From NCBI GenBank assembly GCA_949128115.1, contig OX421963.1, positions 37,059,979-37,123,978 of the forward strand: a stretch of DNA of 64,000 nucleotides. Direction: 5' to 3'. Below the pieces are notes generated by a model that saw only the letters and a program-made list of their open reading frames with translations, had not been told where the DNA came from and made no database searches. Source of the DNA: Anaspis maculata (lineage: Eukaryota > Arthropoda > Insecta > Coleoptera > Scraptiidae). Position numbers and translations under genes: made by a program. Shown one piece after another: positions 24,140 through 34,799 of the stretch. How positions within the stretch are numbered: position 1 is the first letter of the stretch; every line of letters starts with the position of its first letter.

Positions 24140-25920
24140 GAAATTTCATTTCATCATCATTTCAAAGCTGGGAAAAGAAGGGAAAGCATTATTACTAAGG
24201 ATTTACAATCAAGTATGGGAAGAAGAAAAAAACCCAATGGACTGGGAAGTAGGAGAATACTACCTATTTACAAAAAAGGAGACAACAAAGAATGCGCCAA
24301 TTACAGAGGCATCACGCTGCTCACTGCTCAGTATACCGATGAATATCTACGAACAGATCCTGGAGAAAAGACTAAGAACATTAACAGAACCAACTATACT
24401 AAAGGCACAAAGTGGATTTCGAAAAGAACATAGCGCTCAAGACCACATTTTTACAGTGAAGCAAATTAATAATAATAATAATATTTTACTCCTTATCGAC
24501 TTATTTTTTGTCATAGGAGGGTACCCTTTTTATTGAGTGTTTAGTGTTTAGCATTTGGTCATATGTACACAATAATGGTTAGTTATCAGTAATCAACAAA
24601 TTTTCATTTTTAAATAGGTATTAACATAATACAATATTCACACAGTCATCAACACTTGGCTCAGGAGAAAAGTTCTTCGGGAACGGCCGGGTTTCGAACC
24701 GGGTACCTCTTGGCTGGTGGTCTTGCGTCGTAACTCCTGAGCTACCGGCCGCCCTGAAGCAAATGTGAAGTGAAGCAAATTATACAAAGGACGTTGCAAT
24801 ACAACAAGAAAGCTTACTTTGCCTTAATAGACCTGGGGAAGGCGTTCGATATGGTACCACGAAATGAGGTGTGGAGAAGTCTGAGAAAATGAGGAGTGAA
24901 CGCGGAGTTGATCAGAGCAATGAAAAGCCTGAACAGAAACACTATCAGCTATGTAATCAGCAACAACGAAATTTCAGAGAGATTCGAAACAAAAGATGGA
25001 TTAAGACAGGGAGGGGTGATGAGTCCAACGCTGTTCACCATGTTTATGGATGACATCATTAGGGAAAACCGACCGAAGCTGGAAAAGTTGAACACAGGAG
25101 TTCGACAACTAGAAAATGTGCAAGTATCAGAATGTGCGTTGGCAGATGATGTGACGGTCATGGCGAACAGCGAAAAAGATCTACAGCATAACCTGAGTAT
25201 ATGGAACTGCACACTGGAAAGACACGTAATGAAAATGAACTACAAAAAGGCAAAAGTGATGGCTATAACGAAAGAACAACAACGAATGAAAATTGAAATC
25301 GAGGAAAACCAGCTAGAACAAGTAAAAACATTCAACTTTTTAGGGGTGACAATCGATGCAGAAGGAAACCAGGATATAGACTTGAATGACAGAATCAATA
25401 AAGTGAACAAACTGTATTATGCAATGAATAAGACCTTTATTATCAAAAAAAGAAGTAGCACGGAAAACGAAACTGAATGTATACAAAACAATATTTGAAC
25501 CTAACTTAACATATGGAAGTGAATCATAGACAGTATCGAAGAGAATGAAGAAGAAGTTGGAAGCAACGGAAATGAAATACTTAAGGAGAGTCAGAGGGGT
25601 CACATTGAGGGATAGATCACGAAACACACAAAAAAGGGAAGAATTAGCAATGAAGCCAGTTACCTACTGATTTTATAGAGAAGAGACAAATAAGTTGGTC
25701 TTGCACTTGCAAAGAATAGTTGCAGATAGACCAGTCAAACAAGTATGGGAAGCAAGAATGTAGGACAAGAGAAACAGGAGGAAGACCGAAAGGAACTTAG
25801 GATGACGTGATACGAAAAAAGTTAATTGAAAAGGGGACCAATTGGAGCGAAGAAAGAACCATCGCCAAGACCAAGCGACTGTGGGCAATCTTCGTGCACG
25901 GCGAATAGGAAAATTTGTTT
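24140..25920 (+). pseudogene. LINE reverse transcriptase, disrupted
   Basis: The gene encoded the enzyme that copies LINE RNA at a nicked target. Visible in order: ILPIYKKGDNKECANYRGI (24250-24310, in a shifted frame), ILKAQSGFRKEHSAQDHIFT (24395-24450), then after the SINE ALIDLGKAFDMVP (motif A with catalytic Asp), GLRQGGVMSPTLF (motif B, near 25000), ALADDVTVMA (motif C, Leu replacing the usual Tyr or Phe of YADD) and a thumb region to about 25490. The tail contains YGSES, MKKKLEATEMKYLRRVRG and LRDRSRN in another frame, matching common LINE C-terminal tails. Stops near 24889 and 25530, frameshifts and the SINE make it non-functional. Confidence 0.92.
24457..24764 (-). mobile_element. tRNA-derived SINE (family B) inside the LINE
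   Basis: Read on the minus strand, the head at about 24754 has A box GGTAGCTCAGGAG and B box GGTTCGAAACC in a tRNA-like T-arm. The body continues to an (ATT)n tail at 24467-24485. The duplication TGAAGCAAAT lies at 24457-24466 and 24755-24764. The same motif occurs again just downstream (TGAAGTGAAGCAAAT), so the exact duplication length is uncertain. Confidence 0.85.
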
Positions 25921-26020
25921 ATTTATACTATTTATGGAAATGAGATACCTATTTTTATTTACACCTTGTACAGCGTGTAATAACAATAATATATTTATTC
26001 ATCCTTAGCGCAGTACAAGT

Positions 26021-26380
26021 CGTACAAACACGTGTCCACGATAAAATTCACCCCCCTACTGTAGATTCCCCTTCAAGATATTTCGAAGAACTAAAAACTT
26101 TTTCTTCACGATTTTTCTCAGGGACCTTGAATCGATCCTCTAAAAGTTTCTAATTGGTACCGTATACAGGGTGTGATATGTAACTTTTTTTATTTTAAAC
26201 GCAATACCCTATATTTTATTCTGTTAGTTGGTGGAGCCTTTTTTTCTGATTACAAATATATATGACACTTATGATTTATTTTGACAAGTAAGTTGTCGAA
26301 AAAATAATAAAATAGGTAGTCAAATAATTTTGTTTCGCGGCAAGATTACTTTGGTTTCTACAGTTCACTTCAAAAAAAGT
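26021..26380 (+). repeat. Single arm of the 757-bp palindrome family
   Basis: From CACGATAAAATTCACCCCCC to GGTTTCTACAGTTCACTT this matches, in reverse, the right arm of the palindrome at 39719-40475, including TACCGTATACAGGGTGTGA and GACAAGTAAGTTGTCGAAAA. The second arm is missing. It abuts repeat R on the right. Confidence 0.85.
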
Positions 26381-26394
26381 GACAGGCACTAAAC

Positions 26395-26625
26395 ACTTGT
26401 ATCGAATCACGTTTGATGCCGTTTCTGAATAACTAGAGCCTGCTGATCATGATGTCGCCACTGTCAGAATGATGCGCCTGTCGGGAAACAAGCTAGAGCT
26501 GCCAATTGTGTGATGGGGGGGCTTCCTGAACTAACAAATTTTGGTCATTGAAAGGTAATTGTGGGGTATCATTTCTGACATAATCGAGGTTTGCCAACTT
26601 GTTTTTTTTTGTAAAAATATAATTG
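26395..26625 (-). repeat. Uninterrupted copy of repeat R (empty site)
   Basis: The reverse complement reads through GATACCCCACAATTACCTTT and TCAATGACC with no break, then on to CATCATGATCAGCAGGCTC. The copy at 15318-17387 carries 1.84 kb inserted at AATT. This copy therefore shows the target as it was before insertion. Confidence 0.88.
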
Positions 26626-27192
26626 GTTCGGGGCTGTGGAATATACGTGGATCTCAATATTATTATTACTGATTATAACACATTTGCGATTCGCATTGAT
26701 TTGGATTTTGTCGCTGATTGTCGAGGCGCTGCGTTCGCTAGATTTCGAGTTATGACAATATACCCAAATTGGCAAAGTTCTTGAAAATGACTGCAGTAGC
26801 CATTTGAGGAAGTGTATAATATTATTTCGGCCGCTTTTAGACTCACGGAGTTTACATTTTTGCATAAAGATTCAATTTTGTCAATATTTAGGAGGTTTAT
26901 GGAATAGAGATCTTTCGCTGTTTTATCCGCAAAATTTTGATTGGGTTAAGATTTGGGGGGGGGGGAAGATGGAAAATACTCAACATCAATTCACTGTCTT
27001 TTGAATACGAAACAGCTACATTGACCAGTGTTTGATACATTTTAATCAGACACTGAATATGCTGGATGACACGCCGACACTCCCAAGAGATTCCGTCAAC
27101 CAGAAGCGGAGTTACAGTTGTCATAGTACATGGGAAATATACCCCTCTCCCCAAATTCTAACCCAATCAAAATTTCGCGTTGAGAAATCGAA
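26626..27192. other. Spacer with short inverted arms
   Basis: CAAAATTTTGATTGGGTTAAG at about 26930-26950 is nearly complementary to TCTAACCCAATCAAAATTTC at about 27157. A run of G11 lies at 26955-26965. No protein was recognised. Confidence 0.5.
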
Positions 27193-27807
27193 CCAGTGAC
27201 CATGGGCGCCCGGAGGGGGGGGCAAGGGGGGGCACTTGCCCCCCCCTGGCTCCGGAGCAGCTGAATAAATTCTTCCTTACGAAAAAAAAAAATTTACGAG
27301 AAAGGAAAAAAAAAAATTCATTTTCGAAAGAAAAAACTTTGAGAAGGTAATTTACATTTTCTTGAATTGTTAGAGCAATTTGAAATTTCATTAGGCTTCT
27401 ACCTAAATTAGATAGCTACCCGTAAAGTCATAAAATAGGTAGATAGGTAGGTAGGTAGGTAACGATCTGCAATTTTCTAAACCTCTGGTTTAAAACACTA
27501 GGGGTTTTTTCAAGATAATGAACGAGTGTAACTATTGACCTGGCTATTTTGAAGTAAATTTTTATACATTTTGTACAAAATTTCAAATTTTAATAAATTT
27601 CTCTAAAGTTGAGTTTAATTTTCAAATATATTTCCTTATTTTTCGCACAATAATTATTATCACTATTATTATTATTCGAAAAAATTTTCGCCTGCGGCGC
27701 TAATCTAAAGGACTTCGCAAATTAGGCCAGGTAGCTATGTGACGTTCTCTAATTAAAACTATTTGCCCCCCCCTGACAAAAATCCTGCGGGCGCCCATGC
27801 CAGTGAC
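27193..27807. mobile_element. 599-bp non-autonomous hAT-like element, 8-bp duplication
   Basis: The element is 27201-27799. The ends are CATGGGCGCCCGG and its inverted match CGGGCGCCCATG, with G-rich and C-rich subterminal runs. The 8-bp CCAGTGAC duplication is exact (27193-27200 and 27800-27807). No transposase; the centre is A/T-rich. Confidence 0.92.
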
Positions 27808-28099
27808 CCAAAAAACATTAGCAATGAGGCCCAATACATCATATTTCATCACCAATCTAACCTGATACAAGATGCGCACCCCGGGTACAAAGAGTCACAG
27901 AACCAACTCGGCTTCTGTTTGACTGAAGTACATGGTTGCGAGTTGGAGAAGGTTGAGCGTCGGTTCCAGAAGGCTGGATGGATTTTATCCTCCACGCGAT
28001 TTTCTTCAAAAAACATAGCTCGAAAGATTTTAATTTCACCTCCCTCAAGGACAGAAGAATATCTAATGCAGTCGACTTTTTGTATGAACTTTTTTTTGG

Positions 28100-28412
28100 C
28101 GGTGGGCGGGTATCCTTGTAGTACCGGTGGGTAGTACCTCCCTTAGCGCCGCCTTAGTAGTCTAAGCGCGCCGCCGGGTGATTTTTATACCTCCCACCAT
28201 TTTATGGACAAGAGAAAGGTTATTAGCACCCTTTTTTTCGGTGTCCTTCTGGTTTCACTCTTTTTCCCTTGACGTGACTGCACGGTAGCACACGCCAAGG
28301 TACTAGAAAGCGCATGAAAATTTTCACCTGGCCCGAACCGGATTTGAACCCACGATCCTTGGAATTGCTTCCAAAGATGGAGTCTCCCGCGCTACCAGCT
28401 GGGTTGCTTCGC
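28100..28412 (-). mobile_element. tRNA-derived SINE (family C)
   Basis: On the minus strand the head near 28410 has an A-box-like TGGTAGCGCGGGAGACT and an exact B box GGTTCAAATCC, with paired anticodon-like CTTTGGAAG and T-arm segments. The body extends toward about 28100. The 3' limit and target duplication are uncertain. Several stem mismatches argue against a functional tRNA. Confidence 0.7.
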
Positions 28413-28441
28413 AAAATGCGAATTAGCATAGAAATTAGTCA

Positions 28442-28654
28442 TATCTCGTTCACTTTTTATTTCCAGTAGAATGACTATTTCGAGCAAAACTAAAGTGCGA
28501 CAAGCTGGAGCGCTGGGAGCATACGGCTGATGGTCGCTGACATTTTCGCTCCAAACTTTGTAGATGCCAGCAGCCATAGCCATAGCCCCCCAGCTTGTCA
28601 CTTAATTTAGCTCCAAAAAGTCATTTCACTAGAAAATAAAAAGTGAACTAGATA
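28442..28654. mobile_element. 213-bp palindromic MITE
   Basis: The ends are TATCTCGTTCACTTTTTATTT and AAATAAAAAGTGAACTAGATA. Inside, AAAGTGCGACAAGCTGG pairs with CCAGCTTGTCACTT. Non-coding. Flanking duplications are not clear. Confidence 0.85.
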
Positions 28655-29960
28655 CATGTGTATCGCTTCTATTTATATTGTGACCCAGGTTTTCTGGAAT
28701 CATCAATCATCTGAGACGTGGCGAAATCATTACGAATTAAGTAATAAATCGATTGTAAGGGTCATTTGGGAAATAAAATTAATCCCAAAACCAAACTCCA
28801 GCAATGAACTTGGCACTGTCCTTTTATCCTTTGGATGGCTTCCAACTCTTTCACTCAATGGCCATGGACAAAGGTGGTTTAGAAGATATTTCGATCTTGG
28901 GATTTGAGCTGGCACCAGTGTTCGCCACGGATATAAGCAAGAAAGAATACTGCGAGATGAAATTTTCCTTGTTGCGAAAGAGGGATGGATAAGCGTAAAT
29001 TAAAAACGGCTCGTGATGTCGTAGTTTTGCACGGAATAAAACGTTGCAGCGTTGCAAATTTGCAAGAAGCTAGCAGTGGAAGAGAAAATCCACATTCACT
29101 GTTAATTTTTCGGTAATTTGTGAACGAACTGCGTCCTTAATAATGAACAATTCACATCCCCGTCAGGCATCATTAAGCTCTTTGCGGATCGTCCGATTAA
29201 TAAGTTAACAATTGAAGCATATGTAAGTACTCAGGCTTAGCACAACAAACAGAGAAGCTCGCACTGGGTTGTATTGGTGGTGGTAGTGGTGTTCAGAAAT
29301 ACAGTGGGAATTGCTTCGAACTCATTCATTACGGCTTGTCACACAAAAGTGTTTCCTACACAAAACGCTGCATTAAAGCCAGCTAATAACCCAATCGGAG
29401 TGAAAGCACGCAATACGCCACTAATTAAAGGGATTCGTATCGAATAAACAACAAGCACAATTAGTAGAAAGTATAGCAGGGCTAGTGTCAATGCCAAGCA
29501 GTAATAGGTAGCAGTTCTATTAGAACAGCTTTTTCTGAGTCTATTTTTGTCCTGCCCTACACATACAAGTATTATAGTATAGTATAGTACCTATCAGCAA
29601 AATAAAATTCTCTCTCTTCGTTCATTTCGTCCTTACTATTATCCTATTATTATACGAGTAGACCTTGTCAGTACGCTTCGTAGGTCAGCTCCAATCGCAC
29701 CACATTTACGCCGGCGGAAGCTTCGGGTTTGAAATAAGGACAAAAAGCAGGTATAGGGATACAGCAAGATAATTTCGTACTGGCTGAAAAAAATAGCTGG
29801 TTGTTGAACTCTAACCCAATTTAAAATAAATGTGCAATCAGAGGATAAAACATTGTTATGAATTTACGTTGAGTGCTTTATTAATTGAAAGACAAAACCA
29901 CACACAATATTTATTACTGCAAACTACTAGGTAAAATAAGTACACGTCAAATAGATCGTC
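28655..29960. other. No recognised gene
   Basis: AT-rich spacer. Short frames around 28650-29050 overlap on both strands without motifs. A TATAGTATAGTA microrepeat lies near 29575. Confidence 0.45.
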
Positions 29961-29964
29961 GCAC

Positions 29965-30150
29965 TTGAATATCGCTGATTTTGCAGATATGCCCACATTC
30001 GTTGTTAATTCAAGTTTAGCTCGTCTTGATCGTGCCGCATTTTACATATCGTTGAGTGAAAAATTTAAAGAGCCGCCACTTGTCACATTTTTGACAATCA
30101 AAATGATTTTAACACAGCATTTGCTTGTTGTGACCCACACGGTAAGGTGA
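29965..30150 (+). CDS. Possible first exon of a MIF-like tautomerase (tentative)
   Basis: The ATG at 29989 opens MPTFVVNSSLARLDRAAF, then SLSEKFKEPP and TIKMILTQHL, with a stop at 30148. The MIF family begins M-P-x-F-x-V-N-T-N-x-x-R, where the Pro after Met is the catalytic N-terminus, and has a (K)P..Y(V/I).V...PDQ segment near residue 35. Pro, Phe, Val-Asn and Arg positions agree, and LTQHL could correspond to PDQHL. Against it: the usual GGS and C-terminal exons were not found, and the frame is short. A GTAAGG (ACACG|GTAAGG) at about 30141 could be a splice donor. It may be a decayed or partial copy, or chance. Confidence 0.25.
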   Translation: MNIADFADMPTFVVNSSLARLDRAAFYISLSEKFKEPPLVTFLTIKMILTQHLLVVTHTVR

Positions 30151-31230
30151 TAACTGCGACTTTATCCTGGAGAATTTTCCAGAAATAAAGAGCAAACTGA
30201 CAATAAAATAAATTCCTCCGAGTACTTCATTTATTACATCAGAAAACAATCCGCTGCAAAGCTAGTTTCGTAAGTTGTTTAAAGCGTGGCGTCATCTACC
30301 ACTACCAAAAAATTACCATGGCACCTCTTTATTTTCACTTAACGACAGTATATAATTGATTCCAGTAAGTTAAAAGAAATTATACTCGCCATAGGGACAC
30401 GAATTTCAACCTCAACTTATGTGTATCGAGATGACAATCAACATCAAGAATCAGAGACACCAACAAAACTCGAATTTTTTATGGCTAGTTGTGTTTTTTT
30501 CAAGCTTGGGATAGATTAACTTGTGTGCTGTGCACAAGAACTTCCCAGACGTCTCAATTCCAGCGTTGACCGCCAGTTCATTGCTGGAAGCTCTAGAAAA
30601 GTTCATCGAGCTCGCGTAGAAACTGATGTCAAGCTCTCGAAGCACGGCACCTCCGCCAACTGTGCAGATGTGTCTTATCCGCATGTCGTGATCCTCATGG
30701 AGATTCGTAACGATAGGTATGATCAGAGCAGGTATTCGCTTCATTTATGCACATAATATCATTTAGTATTGGAAAGAGGTGAATATTTATACCGGGTGAT
30801 CATTTAAAAACTATTCACCTGCGGTAACTCCCGATTCATAGTGAACATTTCTTCTGGCACAAGAAGGTCGATTCTTGTATCAAAAGGCACATCTAAAACA
30901 TACATTGGCGAGTTTATATCTCCAATCTCCTCGCCCCCATGCACCCACCCGAACTTTGAAATTTCAAATAACACCAGCCACCTTGCGACACATCAAATTA
31001 AAGGAAATCAAATTCTCTTTTTGAACAAGATATTTTTTTTATTTTAGCCCCATAAATGCTTCATAAGATTTTCTGAGGCCTCAATTAATTATTCTCGACC
31101 GCTCAATCATCGCTAGTCTAGTAAGTGTCATCCTAGATAAATCATCGGAGAATAGAGTTTTCGGTAGAGGAAAAGTTACCCAAATTCACCTTTTTGCTCT
31201 CTTCCACCCCAATTTCAAAATTCAGTAAGA
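30151..31230. other. No recognised gene; short TE-like pieces
   Basis: A CGGGTGATCATTTAAAA motif near 30794 resembles transposon ends common in this window but has no partner. An ACATCAAATTAAAGG(A/G)AATCAAATTCTCTTTTT segment near 30990 recurs near 32753 and, inverted, near 35050. Confidence 0.5.
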
Positions 31231-32731
31231 TCACGGTTCGGCAAAATGTGAAATAGCGAAAAAAATTGTCCACCAAATCTTACACCGTAGCTTGATTCTT
31301 TATTATTTTCTGATCCAGAAAAACTCAATTTCAAAATAATTCATCGGTGAATTTGTCCTGTGGACATTTTAATTGATATTTTTTTATTTTAGTGGGTTTT
31401 TCTCATGTTTATTCTTTGAGGCTCATGTGCAACTTGACGTCAAAATATAGTGGTTGGTGCCAAATTGTTCCTTAGACCATGATGAGCAAGAATCGCGATG
31501 GTGGACATCTGAGACTCACGACTGCGCAGCCGGAGGGGGGAGAGGGCAGAGAACGTGCTGAAGAAGAGATAACATTTGTTTAACTTATGAACCGAAAGAG
31601 GTGGAATTATCAAATATGGCATACATGCTCACTATTTCACGCCAATGAAGGTGCAGCAAACCGTTTTCGAAAATATCGAACCGTTTCAGAAAAATCTCGA
31701 TAAACTTATTTTTCTTCTGAGAATGTTATCGTTAAAATCCAAATTATTGACGACTTTGGAAAATAAAAAGGTACAACTAACCCAAGTTAGGTTAGTGCTC
31801 GGGTTAGTGGCTGCTTTGGCGAGAAAAATGGTCATCTTGGTGTCTCACGTGGTTCTGCACAAGACCAGTGTCACATGATGGCTCATTATGAACCGGCAAC
31901 GGACGGCTTTTATCATCAAATGTATTAGTTTTTGAAATCACCTACCAAAACTGTTGAATACGAGTCAAAAGATTATTTGTTGGGAGTTATTTGAACCAAA
32001 GAGTGCTCATTTTCCACAAAAAAATCCATCAAAAACGAATTCCTGATAGACATAACAAAGCTTTTCGGGGAGACCAATGGCCAAGAATGACCGAAAAAGT
32101 CACGTAGGTAGGTGAATAATGGGGTCTTATTTCCTGAAATAGAAGACCAAGGGATTTTCACCAATATGCATATATTTCCAACACCTTTAGCTGCCAAAAA
32201 TATTATTGTGTAGTTTTTTTGTATGTTTTCAACAGTAAAATTTAAAAAAAAAAAAGTTCAATTGAGATCTTTCTGGAACGGTTCAGTATTTTAAAAAATG
32301 GTTTGCTGCGTTATCAATGGCGTAAAATAGCGAGCTCGTATGCGATATTTCATAATTCCAACTCTTTTGGTTCATGAGTTAACATTTTTTATCTCTTCTT
32401 CAGCACGTTTCCTGCCCCCTCCCCTCCTTCGGCTGCCCAGTCGCGGATCTTAGATGTCCACTATCGTGATACTTGTTTGTCATGGTCCAAGAAACAATTT
32501 GGCACCAATCACTATACTTTAACTAAACGTTGCAGATGGGCCTCAAAAAATGAACATAAGAAAACCTACTGGGATAAATGAAATTTGGAATTAATTGCCC
32601 ACAGGACAAATTCACCGATGAATTATTTTGAAATTGGGTTTTTCTGGACCGGAAAATAATAAAGAATCAAGCTACGGTGTTAGATTTGGTGGACAATTTT
32701 TTTCGCTATTTCACATTTTGCCGAACCGTGA
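31231..32731. mobile_element. 1.5-kb foldback element
   Basis: The ends are TCACGGTTCGGCAAAATGTG (31231) and CACATTTTGCCGAACCGTGA (to 32731). Arms of about 465 bp correspond throughout, e.g. AATTCATCGGTGAATTTGTC/GACAAATTCACCGATGAATT and GCAGCAAACC/GGTTTGCTGC. About 560 bp of single-copy spacer separates them (31696-32257) and has no recognised protein. Confidence 0.85.
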
Positions 32732-32799
32732 GATATCACCTACTTTGTGAATCATCAAATTAAAGGGAATCAAATTCTCTTTTTTAAACAGTTTTTTAG

Positions 32800-32915
32800 G
32801 TACAAGACTTCAACGTGTGACAGGAGACCCTCGCTGTAAAAAATTCTTGACACAAAGAATAGGCATCGAGATTCAACGAGCCAATGCAGCGAGTGTGATG
32901 GGGACCTTCGTTCGT
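32800..32915 (+). pseudogene. Retroelement polyprotein tail fragment (second copy)
   Basis: The frame reads RVTGDPRCKKFLTQRIGIEI, then QRANAASVMGTF, the same conserved tail as in the fragment at 3451-3771 (EFLTQRVSLEIQRGN). Family knowledge places this block after the reverse transcriptase. Nothing upstream encodes one. The reading frame continues into simple CCGT-repeat DNA, so the original end is lost. A 395-bp tandem duplication follows and could be the element's 3' untranslated region. Confidence 0.55.
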
Positions 32916-32969
32916 TCGGATGATCCTCTTTTTAGCGCACTTCTCCAAACGGGAAGGCGCTTTTGTCCT

Positions 32970-33006
32970 CGCTTTCTCCGTCCGTCCGTCCATCCGTCCG
33001 TCCGTC
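32970..33006. repeat. (CCGT)n microsatellite
   Basis: TCCGTCCGTCCATCCGTCCG-type repeat in which one unit reads CCAT. Confidence 0.9.
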
Positions 33007-33054
33007 ACAGCATCTAGTCCTAGACGAAAAGGTTTTTGCGAAAAATTTTTACTC

Positions 33055-33850
33055 CATTGGGTAGCTCATGACCTTGTATCCCGAACCAAGAAAAATCTCA
33101 CGAAATAATAATAAACAATGCCAATAATAACAATTTAGTGTGACGCGGCATCGCCGTTGAATGCTGCATTTCAGAAGCCGGCCTGATCTCGAAAGTTATC
33201 ACATGCGAGGAAGTACCCGATCTTATCATTTTACCATAATACATATGCGGAGTTATATTTAGAGGATGATTTGAACTTTATTTTAATGAAAATTTCACAT
33301 CGGTGCGAGGTGCAGGCCAATAGTTATTAATTTTTGAAAATGACTCCGAAACTACGGCTCGGCCGCAAATGATTTATTCGTTGCTTGCTGGTGCTTGATA
33401 TCCTTTCCTCTGAACAAAACGAAATTCAATACAGAAAATATTTCAACTCGAATGGGTAGCTCATGGCCTTGGTACGCGAATCAAGAAAAATTGTGCCGAA
33501 ATAATCATGAACAATTACAAAAATAACATTTTGGTGTAGGGCGGCTTCGCCGATCAAGTGCTGGCATTCGCGGTAAGATGTAGAAAGTTGCGATATGCAG
33601 GCAACTACAATTTCTTAATGAAATACATCACTGCATGTACGGCATTATATTTAGAGAACAATTTGAACTTTCTTTTGACAAAAACCCCACTTCGATCCGA
33701 CCGTCGGGTCAATTGTTATCAATTTTTGAAAACGACCGCAAAGCCACGGCTCGGCGCATATTACACGACCCTACAAATTTAAAATCAGACGTGCCGAAAT
33801 AGTAATTGACCATTTTGAAATAGCCAATACTAGGTACCTAAAGGATAATG
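33055..33850. repeat. Tandem duplication, about 395-bp unit, two copies
   Basis: Unit 1 starts at GGGTAGCTCATG near 33059 and unit 2 at the same motif near 33454. Shared landmarks include CGAA(C/T)CAAGAAAAAT, GCCGAAATAAT-like, TTATATTTAGAG(G/A)A, TTGAACTTT, CAA(T)(A/T)GTTAT(T/C)AATTTTTGAAAA and AC(T/C)ACGGCTCGG. A partial third start (CGTGCCGAAATAGTAAT) lies at about 33790. Copies differ by many substitutions. Confidence 0.8.
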
Positions 33851-34060
33851 GCACTCAAATTACGAAACATGTTCGCTCAATAACAAAAAAAAGTAGGTGG
33901 ATATCACTAAAAATCATGTGACAGGCTACCATTTTTCCGGTTTTTCGATAAAAAAGAAATGTTCCAATTCAAAACTGAACCCGATATTCGTGTTCAGGAG
34001 GTCGAAATCAGTTGGAGAACATTTTTTTATATAAGTAACAGAATGACGCTGATGTGGCCG

Positions 34061-34061
<1 letters not shown>

Positions 34062-34104
<43 letters not shown>

Positions 34105-34106
34105 GA
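34062..34106. repeat. (GTCT)n microsatellite
   Basis: About ten uninterrupted TCTG/GTCT units immediately precede the second tandem-array element. Confidence 0.95.
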
Positions 34107-34109
34107 GTC

Positions 34110-34790
34110 CGTTTAGAAATTAAGACGCTGTACTCCTTCTCGAGAATTGAAACAAGAGTCTTGGAACTTTTTTTCGATCAATAGCTGATGTCCCCAAGGG
34201 TGGCCAATGGGCACTATTTTTGTTATCCATACATCGTTATCATTATTCTCAAAAAACAGAGATCTCCTGTGCACTTCGATGAAGTTGAACTTCTTCTCGG
34301 GAACTAAAGCTACAGCCCTTGAAGATTGAATTTTATCCGGTGGATAGCTTAGGTTCTCAAGGACCAAATAGGCAGAATGGCTTTCATAATTCGGCCGCCA
34401 TCTTGGCTGCCATATTGAAATTTCTTATTAGTGGAACGATTGTCATGAAACTTGAAACTTACCCTTGTCTAGTACGATCATTCTTATTTTCAAGCCAAAT
34501 TTCATGATTGCCCCACCATCTTGGCCGCTATATTGAAATCTCTTATAAGTGGGAGGATTTTCATGAAACTTGAGAGTTACGCTTGTCTCGTACGATCATT
34601 CCTATTTTCAAGCTGAGTTTCATAATTCTGCCGCCATCTTGGCCGCCATATTGAAATCTCTTATTAGTGGAACGATTTTCATGAAACTTGGAACTTACCC
34701 TTGTCTAGTACAATCATTCTGATTTTCAAGCCGAATTTCATGATTCTGTCGATATTTCGGCCGCCATATAGGAATTTTTTGCCCAAGACG
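34110..34790 (-). repeat. Tandem-array element (copy 2, inverted)
   Basis: The reverse complement corresponds to 6165-6890: the flank CCCCAAGGGTGGCCAATGGG, a TAGCTTAGGTTCTCAAG segment, then units with GCCGCCATCTTGGC(C/T)GCCATATTG and TTTCATGAAACTTG spaced about 120 bp. Three clear units and a fourth decayed one are present. Confidence 0.8.
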
Positions 34791-34799
34791 GTAGAACCC

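Larger units (their letters stand above)
24140..25995 (+). mobile_element. 5'-truncated non-LTR retrotransposon (LINE), SINE-interrupted
   Basis: Reverse-transcriptase sequence starts near 24140 and the 3' region ends in A/T-rich repeats near 25990 (AATAACAATAATATATTTATT). A SINE occupies 24467-24754. No endonuclease domain remains, so the copy lost its 5' part, as is typical of LINE insertion. The type resembles RTE- or jockey-like LINEs of insects; I cannot settle the clade. Confidence 0.85.

Noticed and set aside
24675..24754. tRNA gene in the LINE
   Set aside because: A and B boxes are good but there is no acceptor stem or clean cloverleaf, and an ATT tail with flanking duplications marks it as a SINE.
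28328..28412. tRNA gene near 28.4 kb
   Set aside because: Stems mismatch and a non-tRNA body follows directly; better explained as a SINE head.
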